Of a stretch of DNA of 64,000 nucleotides, positions 1-8,328 are shown one piece after another; position 1 is the stretch's first letter; every line of letters begins with the position of its first letter. A program made the position numbers and the translations under genes. Below the pieces are notes generated by a model. That model worked only from the letters and a program-made list of their open reading frames with translations, was not told the origin of the DNA and did not search any database. The DNA lies in assembly GCF_965201005.1 (NCBI RefSeq), contig NZ_OZ241747.1, positions 248,001 to 312,000 on the forward strand. The letters are read 5' to 3'. The DNA is from Mucilaginibacter_A sp965201005 (GTDB lineage: Bacteria; Bacteroidota; Bacteroidia; Sphingobacteriales; Sphingobacteriaceae).

Positions 1-2410
1 TAGTGCCAAACTATTTGCCAAAGGTTTTGATATTTTAAGTAACTGGGCGGGTTTTGATTCTTTTGACCCAAGCGAAATCGATAAAGAACGCGGCGTGGTT
101 TTGGAGGAAGAAAGGCTGCGCGGCAAAAACGCACAGGAACGAATTTCACTGCAAACGTATCCGGTTTTGTTCAACAATTCGCGTTATGCACAGCGCATTC
201 CGATCGGGAAAGAAGCTATTTTGAAGAATTTTAAATATCAAACGATCAAAGATTTTTACAAAGACTGGTACCGGCCGGATTTGCAGGCCGTGATTGCCGT
301 TGGCGATTTTGATCCGCAGCTGGTATTGAAACTGATCAGGGAAAATTTCTCGGAACTGAAAAACCCGGTCAAAGAAAGGCCTTTTGTAACGTACGCTATC
401 CCGGCGCACAAGCAAACGCTGGTAAAAATCGTAACCGATAAAGAGCAGCCTTATACCATCGCGCAAATCATTATCAAACATCCGGAAACCATCACCAGAA
501 ACACGATGGATTTACTGCAAAATATGCGCGTAAGCTTGTTTAACAGCATGATTGCTGCACGGATTGCCGAACTGACGCAAAAAGGAAACCCGCCATTTTT
601 ATTTGCGCAAAGCAGTTACGGCAGCTTTTTGGGCGGATTGGATGCGTTTTCATCCGTTGTGGTGGCCAAACCCGGCGAATTGGAAAAAGGCGTGAAAGCC
701 ATTATGGCAGAAAATGACCGTGTAGAAAAATTTGGTTTCACGCAAACCGAACTGGACCGGGCAAAACAAAGTGTGCTGACCGCTTTAGGTCAGCAGTTTA
801 AAGAGAAAGATAAAACACGTTCTGCTGTTTTTGTCAATCAATATCAGCAAAATTTTTTAAAAGGAACGGCAATTCCTTCCATTACCTATCGCTATGATTT
901 TTACAGCAAAAACATGGGCCGGATCAAGCTGAGCGAAATCAATGCGCTCACAAGCAAATTTATCAGCAATGAAAACCGTGTCGTGATCGTTCAGGCCCCG
1001 GAAAAGGAAAAAGCCAATCTGCCGGATGAAAAAACACTGCTTGGCTGGATCAGTTCGGCCGGACAAGGTATTACGGCTTATGTGGATGAAGTGAGCAACA
1101 AACCCTTGCTGGAAAACATCCCAACGGGTACAAAAGTGGTTTCCGAAAAGAAAAACGCAGCCATTAGCAGTACCGAGTTTACGCTCGCTAACGGTGTAAA
1201 AGTGGTGATGAAGCCAACAGATTTCAAGAATGACCAGATACTCATCAACAGTTACAGTTTTGGCGGGACTTCGCTGTCCAGTGATGCGGATTATACCTCG
1301 GCAGAGATGGCCGATGGCGTAATCGGCAGCAGCGGCGTTGCTTCTTTTACCCAGATACAATTGGATAAAATGCTGGCGGGCAAAACGGTCAATGTTGCGC
1401 CTTACATTGGTTCTACAACCCAGGGTTTTAACGGCAGCACTTCGCCTAAAGATCTGGAAACGGCGTTGCAGTTGGTTTATTTATATACTACTTCGCCGCG
1501 AAAAGATGCCAACATCTGGGACGCCAATATCTCTCAATATAAAACCGTGATTGCCAGCCGCAGTGCCGTGCCCGAAAGCGTTTTTCAGGACACGGTCTCT
1601 GCCGTGATGAGCAGTTACAACATGCGTGGCAGCACGCCAACTTTAAAGCAGTTAGACGCGGCCACTTTAGATAGAGCCTACAATTTTTACCAGCAGCGTT
1701 TTGCGGATAATGGCCATGCTGTTTTTACTTTGGTTGGAAACTTTGATCCCGAAAAAATCAAGCCACTGCTGGAAAAATATCTGGGCGCATTGCCTGCCAC
1801 TGGTGCAAATACTTCGTACAAAAACCTGAACATCCATGCGCCGGCAGGCAAAATCACCAAAACGGTTTATAAAGGTTTGGAGGCAAAAAGTTCAGTGCAA
1901 TTGGTTTTTACGGGCGATTATACTTACAGCGAAGCTAACAATCTGCAGCTGGACGCGCTGGAAGAGATCCTGAACATTAAAATGATTGAGCGTTTGCGTG
2001 AGAAAGAAAGCGGCGTTTACTCGCCAAGTGTCCGGATTTCTTACACCAAAATCCCGAACAGCCGTTACAACGCCACCGTTTCTTTTGGTTGCGCGCCCGA
2101 AAACGTGGAAAAACTGATCACGGCCGCGCTGGAAGAAATTGCCACCATCAAACAAAAAGGTGCCGAAACTACTGATATTCAGAAGTTTAATGCCGAAGAA
2201 AGCCGTTCAACAGAATTACAGTTGAAAAATAACGGTTTCTGGCTGGGGCAGATTGCCAGAAGTTCTCAATATCAGGAAGACCCGGCGGATGTATTAAACC
2301 ATGTTAAAGAATTAAGCCAGGTAACGGTTGAAAGCACAAAAGCCACGGCCGATAAATATTTGAGCGGCGATAATTTGATACGCTTTATTTTGTTGCCGGA
2401 GAAGAAGTAG
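1..2410 (+). CDS. M16 family zinc metallopeptidase, 5' truncated by window edge
   Basis: The open frame runs from base 2 without a start, so the N-terminus lies outside the window. The first codons contain the run RGVVLEEE, which matches the region of the distal metal-ligand glutamate in pitrilysin-type M16 peptidases. The HxxEH motif must therefore lie upstream. The visible 771+ residues hold the rest of the first M16 half and, from about residue 355 of the internal Met at base 95, a second half beginning TEFTLANGVKVVMKP. That half is the usual catalytically inactive partner that closes the clamshell. Full-length relatives are about 930 residues and sit in the periplasm or outer membrane. 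The 3' neighbour is convergent. Confidence 0.88.
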   Translation, partial: SAKLFAKGFDILSNWAGFDSFDPSEIDKERGVVLEEERLRGKNAQERISLQTYPVLFNNSRYAQRIPIGKEAILKNFKYQTIKDFYKDWYRPDLQAVIAVGDFDPQLVLKLIRENFSELKNPVKERPFVTYAIPAHKQTLVKIVTDKEQPYTIAQIIIKHPETITRNTMDLLQNMRVSLFNSMIAARIAELTQKGNPPFLFAQSSYGSFLGGLDAFSSVVVAKPGELEKGVKAIMAENDRVEKFGFTQTELDRAKQSVLTALGQQFKEKDKTRSAVFVNQYQQNFLKGTAIPSITYRYDFYSKNMGRIKLSEINALTSKFISNENRVVIVQAPEKEKANLPDEKTLLGWISSAGQGITAYVDEVSNKPLLENIPTGTKVVSEKKNAAISSTEFTLANGVKVVMKPTDFKNDQILINSYSFGGTSLSSDADYTSAEMADGVIGSSGVASFTQIQLDKMLAGKTVNVAPYIGSTTQGFNGSTSPKDLETALQLVYLYTTSPRKDANIWDANISQYKTVIASRSAVPESVFQDTVSAVMSSYNMRGSTPTLKQLDAATLDRAYNFYQQRFADNGHAVFTLVGNFDPEKIKPLLEKYLGALPATGANTSYKNLNIHAPAGKITKTVYKGLEAKSSVQLVFTGDYTYSEANNLQLDALEEILNIKMIERLREKESGVYSPSVRISYTKIPNSRYNATVSFGCAPENVEKLITAALEEIATIKQKGAETTDIQKFNAEESRSTELQLKNNGFWLGQIARSSQYQEDPADVLNHVKELSQVTVESTKATADKYLSGDNLIRFILLPEKK

Positions 2411-2434
2411 AAGAAGCAATTAGCTTATAGCCGT

Positions 2435-2490
2435 CAGCTTTCAGCCATCTAAAAATGGTAATGAGCTGGCGGCTATAGTGCTGAAAGCTG
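2435..2490. repeat. Inverted repeat between convergent genes
   Basis: CAGCTTTCAGC at 2435-2445 is matched exactly by its reverse complement at 2480-2490, and the flanks also share ATAGCCG-like blocks. It fills the gap between two convergent genes (stops at 2410 and 2509). It could act as a bidirectional terminator hairpin or be a dispersed extragenic palindrome. There is no strong T tract. Confidence 0.5.
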
Positions 2491-2508
2491 ATTGCCGATA
2501 GTCAACCG

Positions 2509-3117
2509 TTAAAAAATTAAATAGGTAATACCGCCACGATCACCGGGCAAATACACAATCACGGCCCGGCATTTTCCATTTAAAATTTCAAAAGCGATGC
2601 CTTTTTTATCGTCATAAATTTGGTATGGCGGTTTTTTATCAGCATAAGATGCTGTTTTTATCACCTTAAATTTGGTCTGGATTTCGGTTAAAGTTGAACC
2701 TGCACCAATTCTTTCCGAGGTTTTAAAATAAGGGGAAGTTACGCGGATTTGCTTTATACGGCTGATGTTTTCGTCGGGATTGCCTAAGTTTCTTACACAA
2801 AAAACCTGCGTTTGATATCCTTTAGGATTATGATCGGCAAACCAGGTAGAAAGCGATTTGCCCATGGCCGCATCGCCGGAATCAGGTTTGCCCAAAGCTT
2901 TGTAAACCGAATCTGCATTTTCGCGCAGGGTAATTTGCCCGATACTTTTCCCCGGAACAATCAGGGCCGCAGCCGGAACCAGCTTTTCCTCCGCAGAAAT
3001 TACCGTGCTAAAAACAGTATCGGCTACTTTTTTGGTTTGGGCAGATTGGGTTTGCGGCTGGTTGCAGGCCAGCAAAAGGAAAAAACTGCAAACTACGGTT
3101 AGCTTTTTGAGGAACAT
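2509..3117 (-). CDS. Hypothetical lipoprotein
   Basis: A 202-residue protein beginning MFLKKLTVVCSFFLLLACNQ: a short basic start, a hydrophobic stretch and a lipobox with Cys18, so probably a lipid-anchored envelope protein. The mature part has no domain I recognise. It contains repeated short polar strands and a C-terminal segment ending GDRGGITYLIF. Two copies of the 12-base word lie inside the gene, one encoding IKTAS (2649-2660) and one read on the opposite strand as DTVFS (3009-3020). No function is assigned. Confidence 0.7.
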   Translation of the reverse strand: MFLKKLTVVCSFFLLLACNQPQTQSAQTKKVADTVFSTVISAEEKLVPAAALIVPGKSIGQITLRENADSVYKALGKPDSGDAAMGKSLSTWFADHNPKGYQTQVFCVRNLGNPDENISRIKQIRVTSPYFKTSERIGAGSTLTEIQTKFKVIKTASYADKKPPYQIYDDKKGIAFEILNGKCRAVIVYLPGDRGGITYLIF

Positions 3118-3159
3118 ATATTCAAACTTTATCTTAATTTTAGAGGATCAAAAATAAAA

Positions 3160-3764
3160 GTGCGGCAAACAGCAATTTATTTTCCTGAGAATCAATACAA
3201 CTTCAACAACTTTTTTAAGCTGATGTTTTTGTCTGCCAAATTGCAAAAGGCCAATCCGCTTCTAAAAAAACCTCCAAAAATAGACATTTCCAGTGATGAG
3301 GTTCAGCAACTGCTTAAAAGTTTTGAAACACATCAGTTAAAATACCTGCTGATTGGTGGCATGTCAGGTGCATTTTATGGCCATACCCGCACCACTGCCG
3401 ATATGGATATCTGGATAAAAAACAGTGTTGAAAACCGGGAAAGTTTGGTTAGGGCACTTTCAGAAAATAATGTTCAGGGTGCAAAATATTTGATAAACAC
3501 ACAATTTGGTTTCAGCTATACGACTGTTCCGTTTGGTAAAAATGGTTTTACGTTGGATTTAGGCGAGCAAACCAAAGCTTTTGCCAACATGATTTTGAGG
3601 ATTGCTATGCGCAAGCCATAACCGGTGATTTTGAAGGTACGCCAATTAAAGTTATTTTACTGGCTGATTTGATTAAAGAAAAGCAAGCCACAGCCAGTCC
3701 AAAAGATTTAGGCGATTTAGAAGAACTCAGGAAAATACAAAACGCCTTATTTCCCAAAAAGTAA
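3160..3764 (+). pseudogene. Nucleotidyltransferase-like gene broken by a frameshift
   Basis: The first frame encodes LLIGGMSGAFYGHTRTTADMDIWI, a nucleotidyltransferase-fold signature with the TADMDIW metal-ligand aspartates as in DUF6036-like proteins, and stops at 3619-3621. The expected C-terminal part continues in another frame: HDFEDCYAQAI, then LLADLIKEKQATASPKDLGDLEEL, ending at TAA 3762-3764. Adding one T to the TTTT run near 3580 would join the two parts seamlessly as KAFCQHDFED. A one-base deletion or a homopolymer sequencing error explains this best. The start is either GTG at 3160 or ATG at 3223. No paired HEPN or antitoxin partner gene is adjacent. Confidence 0.72.
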
Positions 3765-3765
3765 A

Positions 3766-3777
3766 ATGCTGTTTTTA
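3766..3777 (-). repeat. 12-base word, ACAG form, with AT tail
   Basis: ATGCTGTTTTTA, followed by TCCCCTAAATTTTG on the + strand. It starts one base after the stop of the broken nucleotidyltransferase frame, in the 84-base gap before lhr. Confidence 0.85.
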
Positions 3778-3810
3778 TCCCCTAAATTTTGTTGTAAGTA
3801 ATCAAAGCCT

Positions 3811-3841
3811 TTTCGCAACGCCTGCAATCCTGCTAACTTTG
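3811..3841 (+). promoter_or_regulatory. Bacteroidota-type promoter of the lhr-like gene
   Basis: TAACTTTG at 3834-3841 matches the TAnnTTTG -7 element. TTTC at 3811-3814, 19 bases upstream, is a near match to the -33 TTTG. The ATG at 3849 is only 7 bases past the -7 box, so the transcript would be leaderless or nearly so. Confidence 0.55.
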
Positions 3842-3848
3842 TAAATCA

Positions 3849-6434
3849 ATGTTAACAAAAGGGCAACAGGTTATCCGCGCGTGGTACAAGCAAAAAAAGT
3901 GGAAACAGTTTCCGTTTCAGCAAGAAATGGAAGCGGCTTACCTGGCGGGAAATTCAGGCTTGCTCAATGCGCCAACCGGCAGCGGCAAAACGTTTGCGCT
4001 TTTTTTGCCGTTTCTGGTAGATTATATTGATACGCACCCCAAAGATTATCAAACCCGGAAAAACAACGGACTTTTATTGTTATGGATTACGCCGCTGCGT
4101 GCGCTAACCAATGATATCCGCAAAGCCATGCAAGCTGTTTGCGATGATCTGGGTTTGCCCTGGAACATCGGCACACGTACAGGAGATACTTCTGCTGCCG
4201 AACGCAACGCCTTGCGCAAACGGTTGCCGGAAGTGCTGCTGACCACACCCGAAAGTTTGCATTTGATGCTCGCCCAAAAAAATTATCCGCAAACGCTGCA
4301 ATCTTTGCAGGTGCTGGTGGTGGATGAGTGGCACGAACTTTTAGGCAGTAAAAGAGGTGTGCAGGTGGAGTTGGGTTTGTCGCGGTTGAAAGGCCTTGAG
4401 CGTTTGCCAGTTGCAAGTGGCGAGTTGCCAGTTTTAGGTGATAAAAACAGCATCGCCTCTGGCTCCCTTTCCCATGGAGAGGGTTGGGGTGAGGCTGTTA
4501 GTACCAAAAACCCGCAACCCGCACCTCGCGCCTCGCAACTCCGCATCTGGGGCATCTCCGCAACCATCGGCAACCTGGAGCAGGCCGCGGCGGTTTTGCT
4601 GGGAAATGATTTCCCGAAGGAAAACATCCGCCTAATCCGGTCGGAAATCGAGAAAAAAATCACCATAGAATCCGTCATTCCGCACGAACTGGAGCGGTAT
4701 TCCTGGAGCGGCCATTTGGGCGTAAAACTTTTGCCGCAGGTGATGGAAATTGTAAATAAAAGCAATACTACACTGCTCTTTTGCAACACGCGTGCCCATG
4801 CCGAAATCTGGTATCATGCCGTGCTGGACAAATATCCGGAGTACGCAGGCATTATGGCAATGCACCACGGTTCGCTGGACAATGAGTTGCGCAAATGGGT
4901 AGAGCAAGCCCTGCACGATGAAATGCTGAAATTAGTGGTTTGTACATCAAGCTTGGATTTAGGGGTAGATTTTCGTCCTGTGGATACCGTAATCCAGATT
5001 GGCAGCCCTAAAGGCGTTGCCCGTTTTATGCAGCGCGCCGGCCGAAGCGGGCATCATCCCGGAGCAGTTTCCAAAGCTTACTTTGTGCCCACGCATTCGC
5101 TGGAACTGATGGAAGGTGCTGTTTTAAATGAAGCGATGCGCGCCGGGATTTACGAAAGCCGCGACCCCGTTTTGCTGGCTTTTGATGTGTTGATGCAATA
5201 TTTGGTCACGCTGGCCGTTTCGGATGGTTTTCGTGCCGATGACGTTTTTAGGCAGGTAAAAACAGCACACGCTTATGCGGATTTAAGCCGGGAAGAATTT
5301 GGCAGCCTGCTGGATTTTATCACTTCCGGCGGGAAAACCCTTTCTCAGTATGACGAGTTTTTAAAGGTTGAATTTGAGAACGGCCTTTACAAAGTAAACA
5401 ACCGCCGTGTGGCCATGCGCCACCGCATGAGCATGGGCACGATTACAAGTGAAGTAAGTTTGCGCGTGAAATGGTTAAGCGGCGGCAGTTTGGGCACGAT
5501 TGAAGAGAACTTCATTTCTAAAATAAAGCCCGGCGATAATTTTTGGTTTGCAGGCCGAAGTCTGGAACTGATTAAGGTGAAAGACATGACGGCCTTCGTT
5601 AAAAAATCCAGTGCTAAAAAAGGCATGATCCCAAGCTGGATGGGACAGCGGATGCAGCTTTCATCACAATATTCGGCCGTGATCCGCGAAAAGCTGGACG
5701 AGGTGGCGCAAGGGCTGGAAAAAGACCCGGAAATAAAAGCCCTGAAACCGCTGTTTGATCTGCAGGCCAAAGATTCGCACCTGCCGCAAAGCCATGAGTT
5801 TTTGATCGAACAATTGGAATCCCGCGAAGGCCATCACCTGTTTTTTTATCCGTTTGATGGCCGCCAGGTGCACGAAGGCATGGCATCGCTGCTGGCTTAT
5901 CGTTTAGCAAAAATCAAACCGGCCACGTTTTCCATCGCCATGAACGATTACGGTTTTGAACTGCTGACCGATGATTTTATACCGATAAAAGAAGCATTGA
6001 AAGAAGACGTCTTCAGTCAGCAAAACCTGTTGGACGATATCCAGCAAAGCCTGAACGCCACCGAGATGGCCAAACGCCGTTTCCGGGATATTGCGCACAT
6101 CGGCGGTTTGGTTTTTACGGGTTATCCGGGCCAGCCGATAAAAAATAAACATTTGCAGGCTTCTACTTCGCTTTTGTTTGATGTTTTTAGTGAATATGAG
6201 CCGGATAATTTACTGCTGCAACAAGCTTATAATGAGGCTTTGGCGTATCAATTAGAAGAGTTCAGGCTGCGGGCGGCCTTGCTAAGAATATCTACCCAAA
6301 AAATCATCCTCAAAACCATTAAACGGCCAACGCCTTTTGCTTTCCCGATTTTGGTTGATCGTTTGCGCGAAAAAATGACCATGCAATCCCTGGAAGAACG
6401 TGTTGCGAAGATGACGGTGATGTATGAAAAATAG
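3849..6434 (+). CDS. Lhr-type DEXH-box DNA helicase (ligase-associated class)
   Basis: An 861-residue superfamily 2 helicase. Walker A is APTGSGKT (residues 41-48), motif II is DEWH (159-162), and motif III lies in WGISATIGN. The second RecA domain holds LVVCTSSLDLGVDF and QRAGRSGHHPGA, followed by the long Lhr C-terminal region. Relatives act in DNA repair and are often encoded beside an ATP-dependent ligase and a nuclease, neither of which is in this window. Residues about 184-229 are a Gly/Ser/Pro-rich insertion just before motif III, encoded by a repeat element at about 4398-4535 that keeps the frame. The 12-base word occurs at 4442-4453 inside the insert and at 5986-5997 (read IKEAL). 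Confidence 0.9.
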   Translation: MLTKGQQVIRAWYKQKKWKQFPFQQEMEAAYLAGNSGLLNAPTGSGKTFALFLPFLVDYIDTHPKDYQTRKNNGLLLLWITPLRALTNDIRKAMQAVCDDLGLPWNIGTRTGDTSAAERNALRKRLPEVLLTTPESLHLMLAQKNYPQTLQSLQVLVVDEWHELLGSKRGVQVELGLSRLKGLERLPVASGELPVLGDKNSIASGSLSHGEGWGEAVSTKNPQPAPRASQLRIWGISATIGNLEQAAAVLLGNDFPKENIRLIRSEIEKKITIESVIPHELERYSWSGHLGVKLLPQVMEIVNKSNTTLLFCNTRAHAEIWYHAVLDKYPEYAGIMAMHHGSLDNELRKWVEQALHDEMLKLVVCTSSLDLGVDFRPVDTVIQIGSPKGVARFMQRAGRSGHHPGAVSKAYFVPTHSLELMEGAVLNEAMRAGIYESRDPVLLAFDVLMQYLVTLAVSDGFRADDVFRQVKTAHAYADLSREEFGSLLDFITSGGKTLSQYDEFLKVEFENGLYKVNNRRVAMRHRMSMGTITSEVSLRVKWLSGGSLGTIEENFISKIKPGDNFWFAGRSLELIKVKDMTAFVKKSSAKKGMIPSWMGQRMQLSSQYSAVIREKLDEVAQGLEKDPEIKALKPLFDLQAKDSHLPQSHEFLIEQLESREGHHLFFYPFDGRQVHEGMASLLAYRLAKIKPATFSIAMNDYGFELLTDDFIPIKEALKEDVFSQQNLLDDIQQSLNATEMAKRRFRDIAHIGGLVFTGYPGQPIKNKHLQASTSLLFDVFSEYEPDNLLLQQAYNEALAYQLEEFRLRAALLRISTQKIILKTIKRPTPFAFPILVDRLREKMTMQSLEERVAKMTVMYEK
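4398..4535. repeat. REP/MITE-like element inserted in frame in the lhr-like gene
   Basis: About 138 bp with its own internal logic. Left, TTGCAAGTGGCGAGTTGCC; right, on the opposite strand, runs of GAGTTGCGAGGCGCGAGG type. Between them lie one copy of the 12-base word (4442-4453) and a near palindrome, CCCTTTCC-cat-GGAGAGGG (4465-4483). The encoded peptide is low complexity and separates two conserved helicase blocks that are normally adjacent. The boundaries are inferred from where helicase homology stops and resumes. Confidence 0.65.
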
Positions 6435-6438
6435 GTGG

Positions 6439-6450
6439 TAAAAGAAGTAT
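6439..6450 (+). repeat. 12-base word, GAAG/TAT form
   Basis: TAAAAGAAGTAT, five bases past the lhr stop (TAG 6432-6434), preceded on its AT-tail side by AAAAATAGGTGG. Confidence 0.8.
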
Positions 6451-6501
6451 TGGGTAGTTAAATATTTATTTTCTCATATATAACTACCCTGCAAACTACT
6501 A

Positions 6502-7773
6502 TTATTCTTCATATTGAATTTCTAAAAATTTGAATTTATTGTCAACGCGTTTTGCCTTTGCCTTTACATTAATCCATTTGTTTAAATGTAAGCTTTCAGT
6601 ATATTTTGTCTGCTCTATATGTTCGTTCCCTGATATTTTTATTTTAGGCTTTGACATTTCAGTTTCATCATTCAGGTTTCTGATAAAGGCATTTCCTTGT
6701 CTTGTATCAGTATTTAAATGATAAATGTAAATTTCATAAGATTGAAAATCATCATCAATAGAAATTAGTTTTTTAGACACTTCTATTGCTTCGACTGCAT
6801 TTTGAAATGCTTCTGAATAATTAGTGTCCATGATAGAAATAAATTCTTCGTCTTGCCCATTATAATTTGAGAACTCTATAGTGTCAAAATTTTTACCAAT
6901 TTGTTCAGTTATTTCTTCAAATAATGGCAATGATTTTTTTAAGTCATCTTTCAATTCTTTTTCAAAACTTTCAGGTTGCTTCAAATTTCCTTTGATGTAA
7001 AGATTTTCAAATGCGACGAGTAAATTATTATATTCGTCTGAAACCTCCGTTACCTCATTAATGAATTGTTCTTTGTCTTTTACAATTGAAGTTGATATAT
7101 ATTTTACATATTCATGTATATACTCTTCTATCGGAATTTGTGGTGAAAATAAATCTTGTCCTTTTTTGTGCTTAAATTCTAATTCAAGATTTATTTTAAA
7201 ACTTCCAGGTGAATAGGGTTGTAAATATGCAGATGGTTGAAGATTAATGTTCTTTAAACTTTTAAGTCTCCCTTCTAAGAAATCGGAAAACGCTGTTTGG
7301 ATATTTGAAACTTCTTCCGCAATTGCTCTATTCAAATCCGCAACTTTACCTTTTAATCCCAAAGAGTAGGAAAACGAAAAAGTCTTTTTATAGTTAGGAC
7401 AAAAAGAACTATCAAGTGGCTGATATTCTTCTGGAATATTTTCAAATTCTAATGAGTATGCATTTAAGGTTTTACCATTAAAACCTTTCTTTACAAGGTA
7501 TTTAGTCGTCGTTTCTTTTAATAGTTCCTTGTAAGATTTCTTTTTATTAATAAATTCATAGTATTCCTTATTTGAAAGAATAGAGTGTATAGTCCAAATT
7601 ACTTTTTCATCATCGTCTTCTTCCAAGTGTGAACCTAAGATTTTATTACCAAATTTATTGACGCCTAAAAATAGAATAGGAAAATCATCATAGTGCAACA
7701 CTTTATAGCTTGAGCTAATATTTATTAATTCAAGACTTGAAGCAATTAAGTTATTTATGTCAATCGGTGCCAT
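6502..7773 (-). CDS. Unknown protein of an AT-rich two-gene islet (downstream gene)
   Basis: A 423-residue soluble, acidic and lysine-rich protein with no signal peptide or membrane segment. The N-terminus (LHYDDFPILFLGVNKFGNKILGS..., about residues 25-60) reads like a small beta domain of the DUF6575 kind; this is a weak recollection, not a verified match. The middle is predicted helical (about 150-330). The C-terminus returns to beta-like strands. The start codon overlaps the upstream gene's stop by one base, so the two are translationally coupled. The base composition is clearly more AT-rich than the flanks and the 12-base word is absent, which suggests acquisition. Function unknown. Confidence 0.7.
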   Translation of the reverse strand: MAPIDINNLIASSLELINISSSYKVLHYDDFPILFLGVNKFGNKILGSHLEEDDDEKVIWTIHSILSNKEYYEFINKKKSYKELLKETTTKYLVKKGFNGKTLNAYSLEFENIPEEYQPLDSSFCPNYKKTFSFSYSLGLKGKVADLNRAIAEEVSNIQTAFSDFLEGRLKSLKNINLQPSAYLQPYSPGSFKINLELEFKHKKGQDLFSPQIPIEEYIHEYVKYISTSIVKDKEQFINEVTEVSDEYNNLLVAFENLYIKGNLKQPESFEKELKDDLKKSLPLFEEITEQIGKNFDTIEFSNYNGQDEEFISIMDTNYSEAFQNAVEAIEVSKKLISIDDDFQSYEIYIYHLNTDTRQGNAFIRNLNDETEMSKPKIKISGNEHIEQTKYTESLHLNKWINVKAKAKRVDNKFKFLEIQYEE

Positions 7774-8201
7774 TATACAAATTTTATAACATCAACTGGT
7801 TCAATGTAGTCGAAGGTGAACAAGTCCGATTTAAAAAAATTATGATGGCTATCTGCATTTTCGATTGGAGCATGAATGACCTTTCCTGCTTCTTCTTTAA
7901 ATTTAAATTTTAGACAGTGTCCACCTTTCTTAGGATTAATCGTAAATGTTGTTTTATAATGTTCATAAATAAGTGTTTCGATTTCGTTAGAGGTTTTGTT
8001 TATAGACAAAGCTTTGTAATTACAAATATCGTCACAACCTTCAGATTCTACACCAATTCCCCTTTCCCAATGAGTTTCAAAATCTTTGTCTGCCAAATCT
8101 TCTTTTCTCAATTTTCTAAGATAAACTTCTTCAGATTTAGGAATGCTTGTCTTGCTTAAACAGTCGCACTTGTGTCCATTGGTTATGTTATCAAATGTCA
8201 T
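7773..8201 (-). CDS. Unknown small protein of the AT-rich islet (upstream gene)
   Basis: A 142-residue protein, first gene of the two-gene unit. The N-terminus has CDCLSK, and a second pair occurs in GCDDIC near residue 56, so a metal-binding site is possible. The rest is charged, with GGHCLKFKFKEE and DSHHNFF. No domain is recognised. Small-plus-large coupled gene pairs with odd composition are common among toxin-antitoxin and defence modules, but nothing here shows a catalytic motif. Start ATG at 8201 has no obvious -7 element. Confidence 0.65.
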   Translation of the reverse strand: MTFDNITNGHKCDCLSKTSIPKSEEVYLRKLRKEDLADKDFETHWERGIGVESEGCDDICNYKALSINKTSNEIETLIYEHYKTTFTINPKKGGHCLKFKFKEEAGKVIHAPIENADSHHNFFKSDLFTFDYIEPVDVIKFV

Positions 8202-8328
8202 GTAGGTATAATGTTGGTAATAGAAGTTTACTTTTATATTGATGCAAGTAACACTACTTGGAGCAATATTAGAAATTGATTATCTATTAGAAGCCAATAG
8301 AATTAAAAAACAACCGCTAAAAACACCC

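Noticed and set aside
3570..3620. Programmed -1 frameshift in the nucleotidyltransferase
   Set aside because: The TTTT run lacks a proper X-XXY-YYZ slippery heptamer and no downstream structure was evident; deletion or sequencing error is simpler.
4049..4789. Long minus-strand frames opposite the lhr-like gene
   Set aside because: Antisense shadows of the helicase; no family motif and no promoter.
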